Assembly (NCBI GenBank): GCA_023407175.1
Contig: JAEYMU010000004.1
Location: 1 to 64,000 of the forward strand
Length of the DNA stretch: 64,000 nt
Origin: Bacillota bacterium
Lineage (GTDB): Bacteria > Bacillota_A > Clostridia > Lachnospirales > Lachnospiraceae
Direction of reading: 5' to 3'
This document shows positions 8,223 through 16,435 of this stretch, one piece after another. The first letter of the stretch is position 1. Each line of letters begins with the position of its first letter. The notes beneath the pieces are model-generated. The model was not told where the DNA came from and searched no databases. It saw nothing but the letters and a program-made list of their open reading frames with translations. Both the position numbers and the translations under genes were made by a program.

Positions 8223-9977
8223 TTACATACTGTTCTTAGTTTCTTTTTTACTCTCCTCTGTCTGGTACTTATTCCATAGCGCTTTAAAATACCTTCCGGA
8301 ATGAAGCAATTCAGAAAAGCTGCCCTTTTCCACGATCTGCCCTCTTTCCATCACAAGAATTGTATCAAACATGTCCAATAGATGAAGCCTGTGAATATTG
8401 CAAAGGATGCACTGCCTCCTGTCATTTGCAAGGATTGCCTTCATAATGCTTCGCTCATTGGCAGCATCAACGCTGCTGGTAATCTCATCCAGCAACAGCA
8501 GCTTCTTTGATCTTGCATGATATAGTCCTCTTGCCAAAGCAAGCCTTTGCTTTTCTCCTCCCGAAAGATTGACTCCTTTCTCCCGGATATCCGTATCAAT
8601 CCCCGCAGGAAGTCTTTCTATTACCTCACGAAAGCCCGCACAGTCGATAGCTTTGTTTAGCTCCGGTTCCTCCGGCTCCATTCCAAAGGTGATATTATAT
8701 AGAATTGTATTTTCAAAAACCTCCGTATCCTGTGCAATCAGGCATACCTCATCGGAAAAACAGGACATATCCGTATGCCTGCCACCATCTGTAAAAGCCT
8801 CCAGGCTAGCCGGGTTATATAAACCGGAAAGCAGATAAAGCAAGGTACTCTTCCCGGAGCCACTTGCACCGACTACCGCCACCTTACTGTTTTCGGCCAA
8901 TACCAGGTCCGATATTGACAGCCTGAACTGATTGCTACCGTATGCAAACTCCAGGTGCTTAATAAAAAGACTTTTCCAGAGCATCAAAGCTTCCTTTTGT
9001 CCCCATTGCCCATTCTGTAAATTCTCCTCCAGAATGAGACTCCCGGACTTTAAGGCCGACTGCCAGCGCATGGTGTCATAGAAGCTGCTTGCCACCTGAA
9101 AAACGGCATCCCGCATCTGCCTTAAGTATGTGATAATCATAACCAGATTACCGATCAGAAAAACGGACTCCGACCTGCAGGACCAAATATACTGGAACAA
9201 AGCGGTAAATTCAATCAAAATAGCCCCTGCACCCAAAACAAAACAGCGTACCTGGTTTACATTGTGTTCCCGCATCGTCTGGCGGTAATAGGGCTCAAAA
9301 CGATTATCAAGCTCTGCCTTGGTCTGCGGGCCAAGCCTAAGCACAATGACGGTCCTGATATTACCGGCAAAATCGGAGAGTTTTCCAGCAAGGGTATGGT
9401 AAGCCCCCGTTTTCTTATCAAGTATGCCCTGTATGATTTTGTTCATACGAAAGGCCGCCAAAAGGGTAATTGAGATAAGCAGCAGGCTTACTCCTGTGAT
9501 ACGGATATCAATACCGGACAAAATGAAAATCGGCCCGACAGAAAGAAAGGCATGTTCCAGAAAGCTGCTCTGATTGCAGCCAAAATCATTCAGCGCCTCA
9601 CCGGCCAGCTTAATCCGGTTGACAACGACTCCGGAATGATGCTCCACATGCCATTGCATCGGCAAATGGCAGAGCTTTGTATAGATTGCATCCATAAATC
9701 TCTGCTGATTTCTGGCAGCAGTCGATATCTCAAAATATCTGCCTGACCGGTGGAATATTTGAAAGATAACAAATCCGGCAAAATATAAGCCAAGCCATAG
9801 AATGGATGGGCGAAGATAGGTAATTCCATTTATTTGCAGGGAATTGACAGCCATGCCGAAGGCATAGGGCTGTAATAGGAGTCCAAGAAATGATATGATG
9901 TGCAGCACATAACAGATAAAGAGCTTCCATCTGTCCTCCTGTGCATACTGCCAGGTATTTTTAAAAAGATATAACAT
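8223..9977 (-). CDS. ABC half-transporter (fused permease and ATPase)
   Basis: 584-aa exporter-type half-transporter. The N-terminal six-helix ABC membrane domain spans about 1-310, and the ATPase domain about 340-570. The latter has Walker A GASGSGKST, Q-loop at IAQDTEVFENTI, signature LSGGEKQRLALARGLY, Walker B KLLLLDEITSSVD and a switch His in NIHRL (instead of THRL). The ATG at 9977 has AGGAGG 7 nt upstream. There is no partner half-transporter next to it, so it probably works as a homodimer. Substrate unknown; the family exports lipids, peptides or drugs. Confidence 0.9.
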   Translation of the reverse strand: MLYLFKNTWQYAQEDRWKLFICYVLHIISFLGLLLQPYAFGMAVNSLQINGITYLRPSILWLGLYFAGFVIFQIFHRSGRYFEISTAARNQQRFMDAIYTKLCHLPMQWHVEHHSGVVVNRIKLAGEALNDFGCNQSSFLEHAFLSVGPIFILSGIDIRITGVSLLLISITLLAAFRMNKIIQGILDKKTGAYHTLAGKLSDFAGNIRTVIVLRLGPQTKAELDNRFEPYYRQTMREHNVNQVRCFVLGAGAILIEFTALFQYIWSCRSESVFLIGNLVMIITYLRQMRDAVFQVASSFYDTMRWQSALKSGSLILEENLQNGQWGQKEALMLWKSLFIKHLEFAYGSNQFRLSISDLVLAENSKVAVVGASGSGKSTLLYLLSGLYNPASLEAFTDGGRHTDMSCFSDEVCLIAQDTEVFENTILYNITFGMEPEEPELNKAIDCAGFREVIERLPAGIDTDIREKGVNLSGGEKQRLALARGLYHARSKKLLLLDEITSSVDAANERSIMKAILANDRRQCILCNIHRLHLLDMFDTILVMERGQIVEKGSFSELLHSGRYFKALWNKYQTEESKKETKNSM

Positions 9978-10213
9978 AAATAGACCTCCTGTTGACATGA
10001 TTTTATCGTTCTTTCCTTTGATAAATCCTGTCAGCAGGCGGCGCTCTCAGCTTTCGCCAAAATTTTTCTTCTGTTAGATCAGCGTGTCAAATTCATAACT
10101 TATTCAGCAGCTTCTTCATCGCGTAAACCCTTTCACATCTTATATTAGAACTATAGCATAGGCCATATCCATATTCAACCTTATCATTTCGAATTAACAA
10201 AAACAGTAAATAT

Positions 10214-11020
10214 TTATTTATATAACGTCAGGATTTTCTTACTCTTATCATATTGATATGTTTTTTCAATATTGTTACTGAAAAATACACGAAAAAGGCC
10301 GGAAGCTTCATCAAAGATTACTTGCTTTACGTCCCCAGAGATTTGGTATGTGGCTTTATCAATATCTTCTGAAGTCTTTATATACATATAATTGTCGTAA
10401 GCCATCAACTCTTTTTGACCATTTTGATCAATATCATATTCTGTAAAATCTCCGGATATACTGTCAGACAACAGTAAATGCGGAGTATCATCCATCGCAA
10501 TATAAAATATATCACTGGCAGCCGCTCCAACCAGAATATTAATTTTTATTCCGGAGCTTCCCAAAACATCCTGAAATGTAGAAAATACATCCCTGTCATG
10601 GTTCATATTATCAAAGGGATCAGATTCACCCTCGGTTGTCCAATTGTCTATTTGACACATAGACCAATACGAACTATCCTTAAAATAAGCAATATGAAGG
10701 ACATTTTTTGTATCCAAGCAAACCATGAATTGATACCCGTCATATTCTTTGGCTTGATAAGTCTTTACAATATCCTTTTCTGTTAAATTTATTATATTCT
10801 CAGGAATAAAATAATCAGTATTGGTTTGTTTTTTGAAATCTATCATTATATCTGGAAATTGACTGTCTGGGGTAATCTGATTTGGCTCAATAGAGGGATT
10901 TGCTGTATCAACCTTTGCCGTGGCCTCATTGTCCTCACGGGTTTGATTCATATTGATTGATTTATAAAGTACAAATACAAGAATCAAAAGGACGATCATA
11001 GATATGTATTTCTTTTTCAT
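10214..11020 (-). CDS. Membrane-anchored or secreted protein of unknown function
   Basis: 268 aa. An N-terminal KKKYISMIVLLILVFVLYKS segment is an uncleaved anchor or signal; there is no lipobox Cys. The rest is soluble and acidic, with beta-rich segments such as YDIDQNGQKELMAYDNYMYI that recall a calcium-binding/FG-GAP-like DxDxDG loop (DQNGQ). The ATG has GGGGTGG upstream. AT content is clearly higher than in the housekeeping neighbours, and the gene opens the accessory patch that runs to about 13.7 kb. Function not known. Confidence 0.7.
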   Translation of the reverse strand: MKKKYISMIVLLILVFVLYKSINMNQTREDNEATAKVDTANPSIEPNQITPDSQFPDIMIDFKKQTNTDYFIPENIINLTEKDIVKTYQAKEYDGYQFMVCLDTKNVLHIAYFKDSSYWSMCQIDNWTTEGESDPFDNMNHDRDVFSTFQDVLGSSGIKINILVGAAASDIFYIAMDDTPHLLLSDSISGDFTEYDIDQNGQKELMAYDNYMYIKTSEDIDKATYQISGDVKQVIFDEASGLFRVFFSNNIEKTYQYDKSKKILTLYK

Positions 11021-11159
11021 TCTGCCACCCCATAAATTTTTATTGGATTATCCATTAAATCCAAATCATAAAATAATTAATTTTATTGTATTGCATTTAA
11101 TTTTAATGTCAATACAAAGAGAATAGATTATAGAAACTATTATGTCACTTATAGTTAAG

Positions 11160-11348
11160 ATTTCTCTTCATCTGCAACTCCTGTTGCACAAATTCTAAGT
11201 TTTGTTGGGAGCAGGAGCAAAATTATCCATTTCACGTCAGTCGGTTTCTAAATGAGAGCTTGGCCAATCTATTCCGGGGTTAGAGATAATTGTTGCCATT
11301 AGCAGGCTATTTGATGTCAGCACGGATGAATTACTTTTCGATGGCTAA
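11160..11348 (+). pseudogene. XRE-type helix-turn-helix regulator relic
   Basis: Translation around 11225-11346 gives SISRQSVSK, an in-frame TGA (11253-11255), then ELGQSIPGLEIIVAISRLFD and VSTDELLFDG before TAA. This is the recognition helix and the following helix of an XRE/Cro regulator. The stop replaces the Trp codon (TGG to TGA) of the usual SKWE motif. Upstream the frame shifts (a GAGCAGGAGCAA stretch in another frame would give the expected QEQ helix). No start is left. This stretch accounts for part of the 437-bp gap between its neighbours; the remainder (11021-11159) shows nothing. Confidence 0.7.
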
Positions 11349-11409
11349 TGAAAAGAAGTATCAGCAATGAAAGTATCAACAGAAACGATTAAAATACTTT
11401 AATACAGAG

Positions 11410-11452
11410 ACCGTATTTCCCACAGATGACCTCCCAAGGATACGGTTTTTTA
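11410..11452 (+). terminator. Terminator downstream of the XRE relic
   Basis: An ACCGTA.../...TACGGT stem (extended by TCC/GGA with a bulge) is followed by TTTTTTATT on the plus strand, 60 nt after the relic's stop codon. It probably once ended that gene. Confidence 0.6.
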
Positions 11453-11457
11453 TTAAG

Positions 11458-11883
11458 TTATTTATTACCCACGTTATTATAAATACTTTCAAATTTTTCT
11501 GCTTGTTTATAAGGTATCGTATACCATTCTTTTCCCATTTCTTTGAAAAAGATATTTCCATAGTGAACATATTCTTTACTCGTTTTGTCTTTATAATAAA
11601 CAGTTATGATATAACTCATTCCACTATATTTTGTAACATCCTCAGATGTTTTTTTCATATCCAGATCATTAATATAATTAACAATATCTTCTATTTCATC
11701 TTTATTCTTAATCGTTTTAAGTTTCTTATCACCTCCTGGTTCAGTGGTAACAGTGATTTTTGTGATATTTTTTATATTATTAATCACTTGTTTATTTTTC
11801 ATTATGTTGTAACCAATTAACATTATAAATATTATAACTATCAATATAACAATTATTATAGGTTTTGAAATTAACTTTCTCAT
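11458..11883 (-). CDS. Small membrane-anchored protein, DUF5301-like
   Basis: 141 aa with an N-terminal anchor (KPIIIVILIVIIFIMLIGY) and an extracytoplasmic domain containing KITVTTEPGGDKKLKTIKNK, then DEIEDIVNYIND and YIITVYYKDKTSKEYVHYG. The layout (one anchor plus a small beta domain that evaluates 'i-th term' like strands) resembles DUF5301 proteins found next to antibiotic or stress loci in Firmicutes. The match is by eye only. GGAG lies 11 nt before the ATG. Very AT-rich, consistent with transfer. No function can be given. Confidence 0.65.
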   Translation of the reverse strand: MRKLISKPIIIVILIVIIFIMLIGYNIMKNKQVINNIKNITKITVTTEPGGDKKLKTIKNKDEIEDIVNYINDLDMKKTSEDVTKYSGMSYIITVYYKDKTSKEYVHYGNIFFKEMGKEWYTIPYKQAEKFESIYNNVGNK

Positions 11884-12215
11884 TTAGAAACCATCTCCTT
11901 TAATAAAATCACAATATTGAAATCAAATATATTTTTATTATAAACCTTAAATTTACTAATTACTACCATATATTTTGTAATTTCTTTACAGTAAAATATC
12001 TTTTAAATGGCTTATGATTTATTATAGTATAATAATTTGAAAGAAAATGTTACAAAAAGTTTCAACACAACCTTGGACATTTCTATTTTCATTCATGGCA
12101 AGTAAATATTGTAAAATATGAAAAATATTTACAAAATCATACATAAATGTTATATTCGCATTAATTAGTAATTAATTGTTAAATTTAAACTTTATAAAAA
12201 AGGAAGTATATAATT
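11884..12215. other. AT-rich intergenic stretch
   Basis: 332 bp between divergent genes. It is strongly AT-rich with homopolymer runs. I see no RNA gene, repeat or clear promoter pair in it, apart from the AAGGAAG ribosome binding site of the following gene. Confidence 0.5.
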
Positions 12216-13326
12216 ATGGTAAAAAAAAGTTTGCTTTATCTCAAAAATTATGTTTTTGACAATAGCATTATTGATGTTCTTCTCAACTTCTGCTATGGCT
12301 GCTGAAGTATCCGAAAATAGTTTTATTGATTTAGATATTTGTAAACGTATTAATAGTGAATTGAATAACATTGAAATAATTAAGGAAAATTACGGACTGC
12401 AAAATATTGATTTTGATACTCTTTCAGTTAGTAATCCCATAAATGCATATGAATATATTAATAATGAACTAATGGATGCTGGTTTTTCGTTATATGCATT
12501 AACAAGTGAAGGAAACTTAGTTGCATTTATGATAAAAAATAACGAAACTAATACATATCAATTTACGATTGGTCTTGTAAATGGAATATCAACCAGCATA
12601 AAAGCAGATGATTCTTTTGCAATTATATATGATAAAAATAATTGTTATGCCTATAGTTTATCAAATGGATTAATAGTTCTTAATAGCATTAATATAGATA
12701 ATAACAGAGATATATTAGATAAAAATAATTTATCTATTCTGTCTAATGCCATTTTAAATAAATATTCACCGGTTCAGTTATTAGGTTATAGTAATACAGA
12801 AACTGATTTAGTTGCTAATGAAACTTATACAAATTCCTTATTATCATTATCAAATTATAGTTATTTAAATGTTAGTTATGTTTCTCAAGGTGCAAATACT
12901 AACTATTGTTGGGCTAGTTCAGATGCATGTATAGGAAATTATTTGACTTCTCGGAATTTAAGCGGAGAATATGTAGCTTATCTCACTTATGGTTCAGATT
13001 ATAATAAAGGTGCTGATATATATACAGCTATGACTGCATTGAATACTATATACGGTATCTCATATAATTATTATTATTCAGTACCTTCTATTACCACTAT
13101 GTATAGTACAATATCAAATGGACACCCTATTTACAGCGTCTGGGAATTTGGTACTATAGGTTCTTCTCATGCAATGGTTATTTATGGTGTTAATACATCT
13201 GTAAATTATCTTTATCTTATGGATCCTCTAATTGGATTTTCTTCAAGTGGGAAAGTGGGTAGTGATTTTGTGTATACTTCAACTTATACTGGTTACACAA
13301 TGTATTTACGGTATGTAGGGTATTAA
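12216..13326 (+). CDS. Secreted papain-like (C39-like) cysteine protease; start out of frame at an A8 tract
   Basis: The open frame from ATG 12250 (358 aa) has a hydrophobic segment ending STSAMA, a signal-peptidase site, but no positively charged N-region and no ribosome binding site. An ATG at 12216 has AAGGAAG upstream and begins M-V-K-K. It is in another frame because of a run of eight A (12221-12228). With seven A the two join into a perfect signal peptide (MVKKVCFISKIMF...). The mature protein has a proregion of about 190 residues and a papain-like domain: Cys220 in QGANTNYCWASS, His307 in SSHAMVIYG, Asp325 in LMDPL (numbering from 12250). AT-rich. Either phase-variable, frameshifted, or a sequencing slip. 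Confidence 0.75.
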
Positions 13327-13505
13327 TGTATTCTGATTTGGATAGTAGCTTTATATTTCAGAAAAGAGGATTACGTAACGCAGGAGCTATGTTTTGTTGC
13401 GCAAAAATATTAAAAGAGAAATGATTTATGAAGTCATTTCTGGTAATAACTACCGCTTTGCTGGTGAGAATCAGATAAATAATCTCATTAGGAAGGCGGT
13501 TTTAT

Positions 13506-13715
13506 ATGCCTGTTGCAAAGGAACAATTAGGACAAATTATCAAAAAATAATATTCAGAATGTAGATGGCATCTATCATCATCTCCTCAGGGGCAGCTTTA
13601 AGGATATAATGGAAGAGATACTGGAATCGGAAATGGATGTTTCTATGGGCTATTCCAAAATGATAAAGGGGAACTGTTGTTTATAACAAAAGAAATAGAC
13701 GCAACGATATAAGAA
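13506..13715 (+). pseudogene. IS256-family transposase relic (N-terminus)
   Basis: AGGAAGG precedes an ATG that opens MPVAKEQLGQIIKK, then a frameshift. The next frame gives NIQNVDGIYHHLLRG, then SFKDIMEEILESEMDVSMGY, followed by a second shift (SKMIKG / KNDKGELLF). The block IMEEILESEMDxxxGY is the N-terminal signature of Transposase_mut (IS256) proteins. The catalytic DDE domain is absent, so this is a 5' remnant. It lies in the 620-bp space between the protease and glmS. Confidence 0.7.
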
Positions 13716-13737
13716 TTAGTATATGGTCTTAAGCCAA

Positions 13738-13925
13738 CTAAGTGTTCTTTTTGCATCCCGGCTGGCTCAGTACCTGTAAATAAAATAGGCCACCAGCGTA
13801 AACTTCAGATAACCTGAAACTATACGCCGGTAGCATTACTCCGTCGACATTATAATTATTTCCGACAAATCCATAGTTATCATAATACTTTAGCTTTGGA
13901 CACAAAAAATTTATTCTCTCACTTA
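13738..13925 (-). pseudogene. Open 60-codon fragment without start, possible gene remnant
   Basis: The minus strand reads about 60 codons without a stop, including YYDNYGFVGNNYNVDGVMLP and SFRLSEVYAGGLFYLQVLSQ before TAG at 13738. No start codon with a ribosome binding site is found, and it abuts the glmS stop. It may be the 3' end of a lost gene; an imperfect hairpin (13795-13830) inside it may instead serve as glmS terminator. Weak evidence. Confidence 0.3.
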
Positions 13926-13948
13926 AAAATCCATAGTTTTGGGATACC

Positions 13949-15772
13949 CTATTCCACTGTAACAGCCTTCGCCAGGTTGCGGGGTTGGTCTATATCGCAA
14001 CCCCGGTGTACACTGGTGTAATAGGCCAATAGCTGTAATGCTGTCGCTGTTGTAAAGGGAGTCAGGTGGTCCGGAGTTACCGGCAGGATAATTTGTCTGT
14101 CATAGGCCGAAGCCTCCAGTTCTATCTCTCCGTTGGTAATTAGGAGCACAAAGGCACCTCTTGCTTTTACCTCACGGATATTGGACACCATCTTGGATAG
14201 CAGCTTTGTCTGGGTTGCAAGTGCAACGACAGGAACACCTTCTGTAACCAGCGACAGGGTTCCATGCTTTAATTCTCCTGCGGCGTAAGCCTCGGAATGA
14301 ATATAGCTGATTTCCTTCAGCTTATGAGAGCCCTCCCAGCATAAGGGATAATCCAATCCCCTGCCGATAAAGAAAATGTCTTCCTTATCCATAAGCTCCT
14401 TACACACCGCTTCTATGGATTGATCAAGGGCTAAGGTTTTCTCTACCGCAGGAATTACTTCCTTCAATTGCTTTATATATTCCCTGCATTCCTGTGGTGT
14501 TATCCTTCCCCGTACCAGGGCAAAGCGATAGGCCAGTAAATACAGGCAGGACATCTGGGCTGTATATGCCTTGGTACTCGCTACCGCTATTTCCGGGCCT
14601 GCATGTGTATACAATACATAATCGCTTTCCCTGTCGATGGCGGAGCCCTTGACATTAACAATGGACAGCGTCATCGCATTCATTTCCTTGGCCAGACGGA
14701 GTGCCGCAAGGGTATCCGCTGTCTCTCCCGACTGTGAGATCGTTATTACCAGGGTATTTTTATCCATAATCGGCTCTTCATAACGAAATTCGGAAGCGAT
14801 CTCAACCTCCACCGGAATACGGAGCAGCTTTTCAAGGTTGATTCTGCCGATCATGCCGGCATACATGGCCGTTCCGCAGGCTATAATGATAATTCTGCTA
14901 ATATTCTCGAAGATGAAATCCGGTATATGATCCCCAGAGAAATCAGGTACCCCTTCCTTCTTTACTCTGGGTATAATCGTTGACTGCAGCGATTCCGGCT
15001 GGTCATGGATTTCCTTGAGCATATAATGGGGATAGCCCTTCTTCTGGGCTGCGGTGATATCCCAGCTCACATTCAGCATTCGGGGCTTAATAATCTCATC
15101 TCCATAATTCATGACAACAATCGACTCCTTGGTCAGTCTTGCAATATGGCGCTCCGGAAGCACAAAATAATCCCTGGAGTAGCCGATCAGGGCAACCATA
15201 TCCGAGGCGACAAAGGAGCCTTCCTTTGTATGGCAGGCCAGAAGCGGGCTTGCATTACGCAGGCAGTAAATTACCTCCGGTTCATCAGAGAACATGATAC
15301 AGAAGGCATAGGCACCGACAATCCGCGTTGCTGCTGCTTTAATCGCCGCAGTGGCATTTCCCTCATACAGGCTGTCTAAAAGCATGGCAACAATCTCCGT
15401 ATCCGTCTGTGATACCGGAAATCTTCCGGTCCTTGCCAGCTCTATTTCCAGCTCATGGTAATTCTCTATAATTCCATTATGAATGATGGTTACTTTTCCA
15501 TAGGTATGGGGATGTGCATTTTTATCTGTCACTCCTCCGTGGGTTGCCCACCTTGTATGACCGATGCCGGCTGTTGCAGAAAGCTCCTGATAAACGGCTG
15601 CCTTTTCCTTTAAATCCGCCACTTTTCCTGCTGTCTTTATGGTCCTGATGCCACTTTTATCAGACAATGAGATACCTGCACTGTCATAGCCCCGGTATTC
15701 CAAAGCCGCAAGGCCCTCCAATAAGATATCTTTCGCTTCCAGCTCGCCTGTATAGCCAATAATTCCACACAT
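13949..15772 (-). CDS. glmS: Glutamine--fructose-6-phosphate aminotransferase (isomerizing)
   Basis: Makes glucosamine 6-phosphate from fructose 6-phosphate and glutamine, the first step to UDP-GlcNAc and peptidoglycan. 607 aa, full length. The N-terminal Cys2 of MCGIIGYTG is the Ntn glutaminase nucleophile. HTRWATHG and NGIIENYHEL line the glutamine site. Two SIS domains follow (ACGTAMYAG, ISQSGETADT, EIAVASTKAYTAQ), ending DQPRNLAKAVTVE. Control by a glucosamine 6-phosphate-activated ribozyme in the leader is supported by the upstream sequence. Confidence 0.97.
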   Translation of the reverse strand: MCGIIGYTGELEAKDILLEGLAALEYRGYDSAGISLSDKSGIRTIKTAGKVADLKEKAAVYQELSATAGIGHTRWATHGGVTDKNAHPHTYGKVTIIHNGIIENYHELEIELARTGRFPVSQTDTEIVAMLLDSLYEGNATAAIKAAATRIVGAYAFCIMFSDEPEVIYCLRNASPLLACHTKEGSFVASDMVALIGYSRDYFVLPERHIARLTKESIVVMNYGDEIIKPRMLNVSWDITAAQKKGYPHYMLKEIHDQPESLQSTIIPRVKKEGVPDFSGDHIPDFIFENISRIIIIACGTAMYAGMIGRINLEKLLRIPVEVEIASEFRYEEPIMDKNTLVITISQSGETADTLAALRLAKEMNAMTLSIVNVKGSAIDRESDYVLYTHAGPEIAVASTKAYTAQMSCLYLLAYRFALVRGRITPQECREYIKQLKEVIPAVEKTLALDQSIEAVCKELMDKEDIFFIGRGLDYPLCWEGSHKLKEISYIHSEAYAAGELKHGTLSLVTEGVPVVALATQTKLLSKMVSNIREVKARGAFVLLITNGEIELEASAYDRQIILPVTPDHLTPFTTATALQLLAYYTSVHRGCDIDQPRNLAKAVTVE

Positions 15773-15924
15773 AATAGCCTCCTTCTACCGCCGAACGCGG
15801 TAATTTATTCAATTATCAAGGTTCTTATTCCATCTTATCCGGTTAACAGCTAATCCGTATCCCGGTTAGTCTGGAATTCTACGAATGAATTCTCAGCACA
15901 AGAAAGCCTCTCATAAGAGAACGT

Positions 15925-16106
15925 TCCGTACCTAATTCATTTACCTGGTTATGCCGCTGTTGTACTACGGTTACCCGTAGGTTTTTTCGACATATCACAT
16001 GCCCAAGTGCACGAGAGAGCATCCGCCGAAATCTTCGCTAACTCTCTACCTCGTTAACCCCCGAATCACTTTTATAATACTCAAACCCAAAGGGGTGCAT
16101 GGCGCT
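15925..16106 (-). ncRNA. glmS ribozyme/riboswitch
   Basis: On the minus strand the conserved core appears in order: AGCGCC (16101-16106, cleavage expected between A16106 and G16105), GTTAACGAGG, GAAGATTTCGGCGGATGC, with a TAGAGAG/CTCTCT P3 stem around it, then an ACGGGTAACCGT P4-like element. It lies 150-330 nt 5' of glmS in the same orientation. In this class glucosamine 6-phosphate binds and triggers self-cleavage, lowering glmS expression. The first core base block reads GTTAACGAGG instead of the common GTTGACGAGG. The 3' boundary is approximate. Confidence 0.9.
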
Positions 16107-16249
16107 AATTTAAACATTTCTGTCAGACGGATCTTGGGTTGATCCTGTTAATAGGTTACCATAATCACAATCCCTATTTATTCTATGCTGCTGCCCTCCT
16201 TTTTGCTATTGCTTCTGCTTTCATACCTATTCCTGATTGTGACGCTTCC

Positions 16250-16278
16250 ATGTTACTATCTTATCACGGTAATGTCAA
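16250..16278 (-). promoter_or_regulatory. Probable glmS promoter
   Basis: On the minus strand TTGACA (16273-16278), 17-nt spacer, TAACAT. It would give an mRNA with about 135 nt upstream of the ribozyme cleavage site. Confidence 0.45.
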
Positions 16279-16337
16279 CCTGCGCATGAATATATTGTCT
16301 TCTAAAACAAACACCGTAATTTGTATCCCACAGCAGG

Positions 16338-16380
16338 AATAAAACAGGGCCCTCGCAAAATCTATTTTGCAAAAGCCCCT
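16338..16380 (-). terminator. Terminator of the DMT/GH2 operon
   Basis: On the minus strand nested stems GGGC..GCCC and TTTTGC/GCAAAA with a 4-nt loop are followed by GTTTTATT, 55 nt after the GH2 stop. Confidence 0.75.
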
Positions 16381-16435
16381 CTATTTATACCTTATAGCTA
16401 ATTATATTCACATCACAGCAACCAATATTACTGTA

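Noticed and set aside
16139..16342. 67-codon frame upstream of glmS
   Set aside because: Lies in the glmS leader on the other strand, without ribosome binding site or conserved features.
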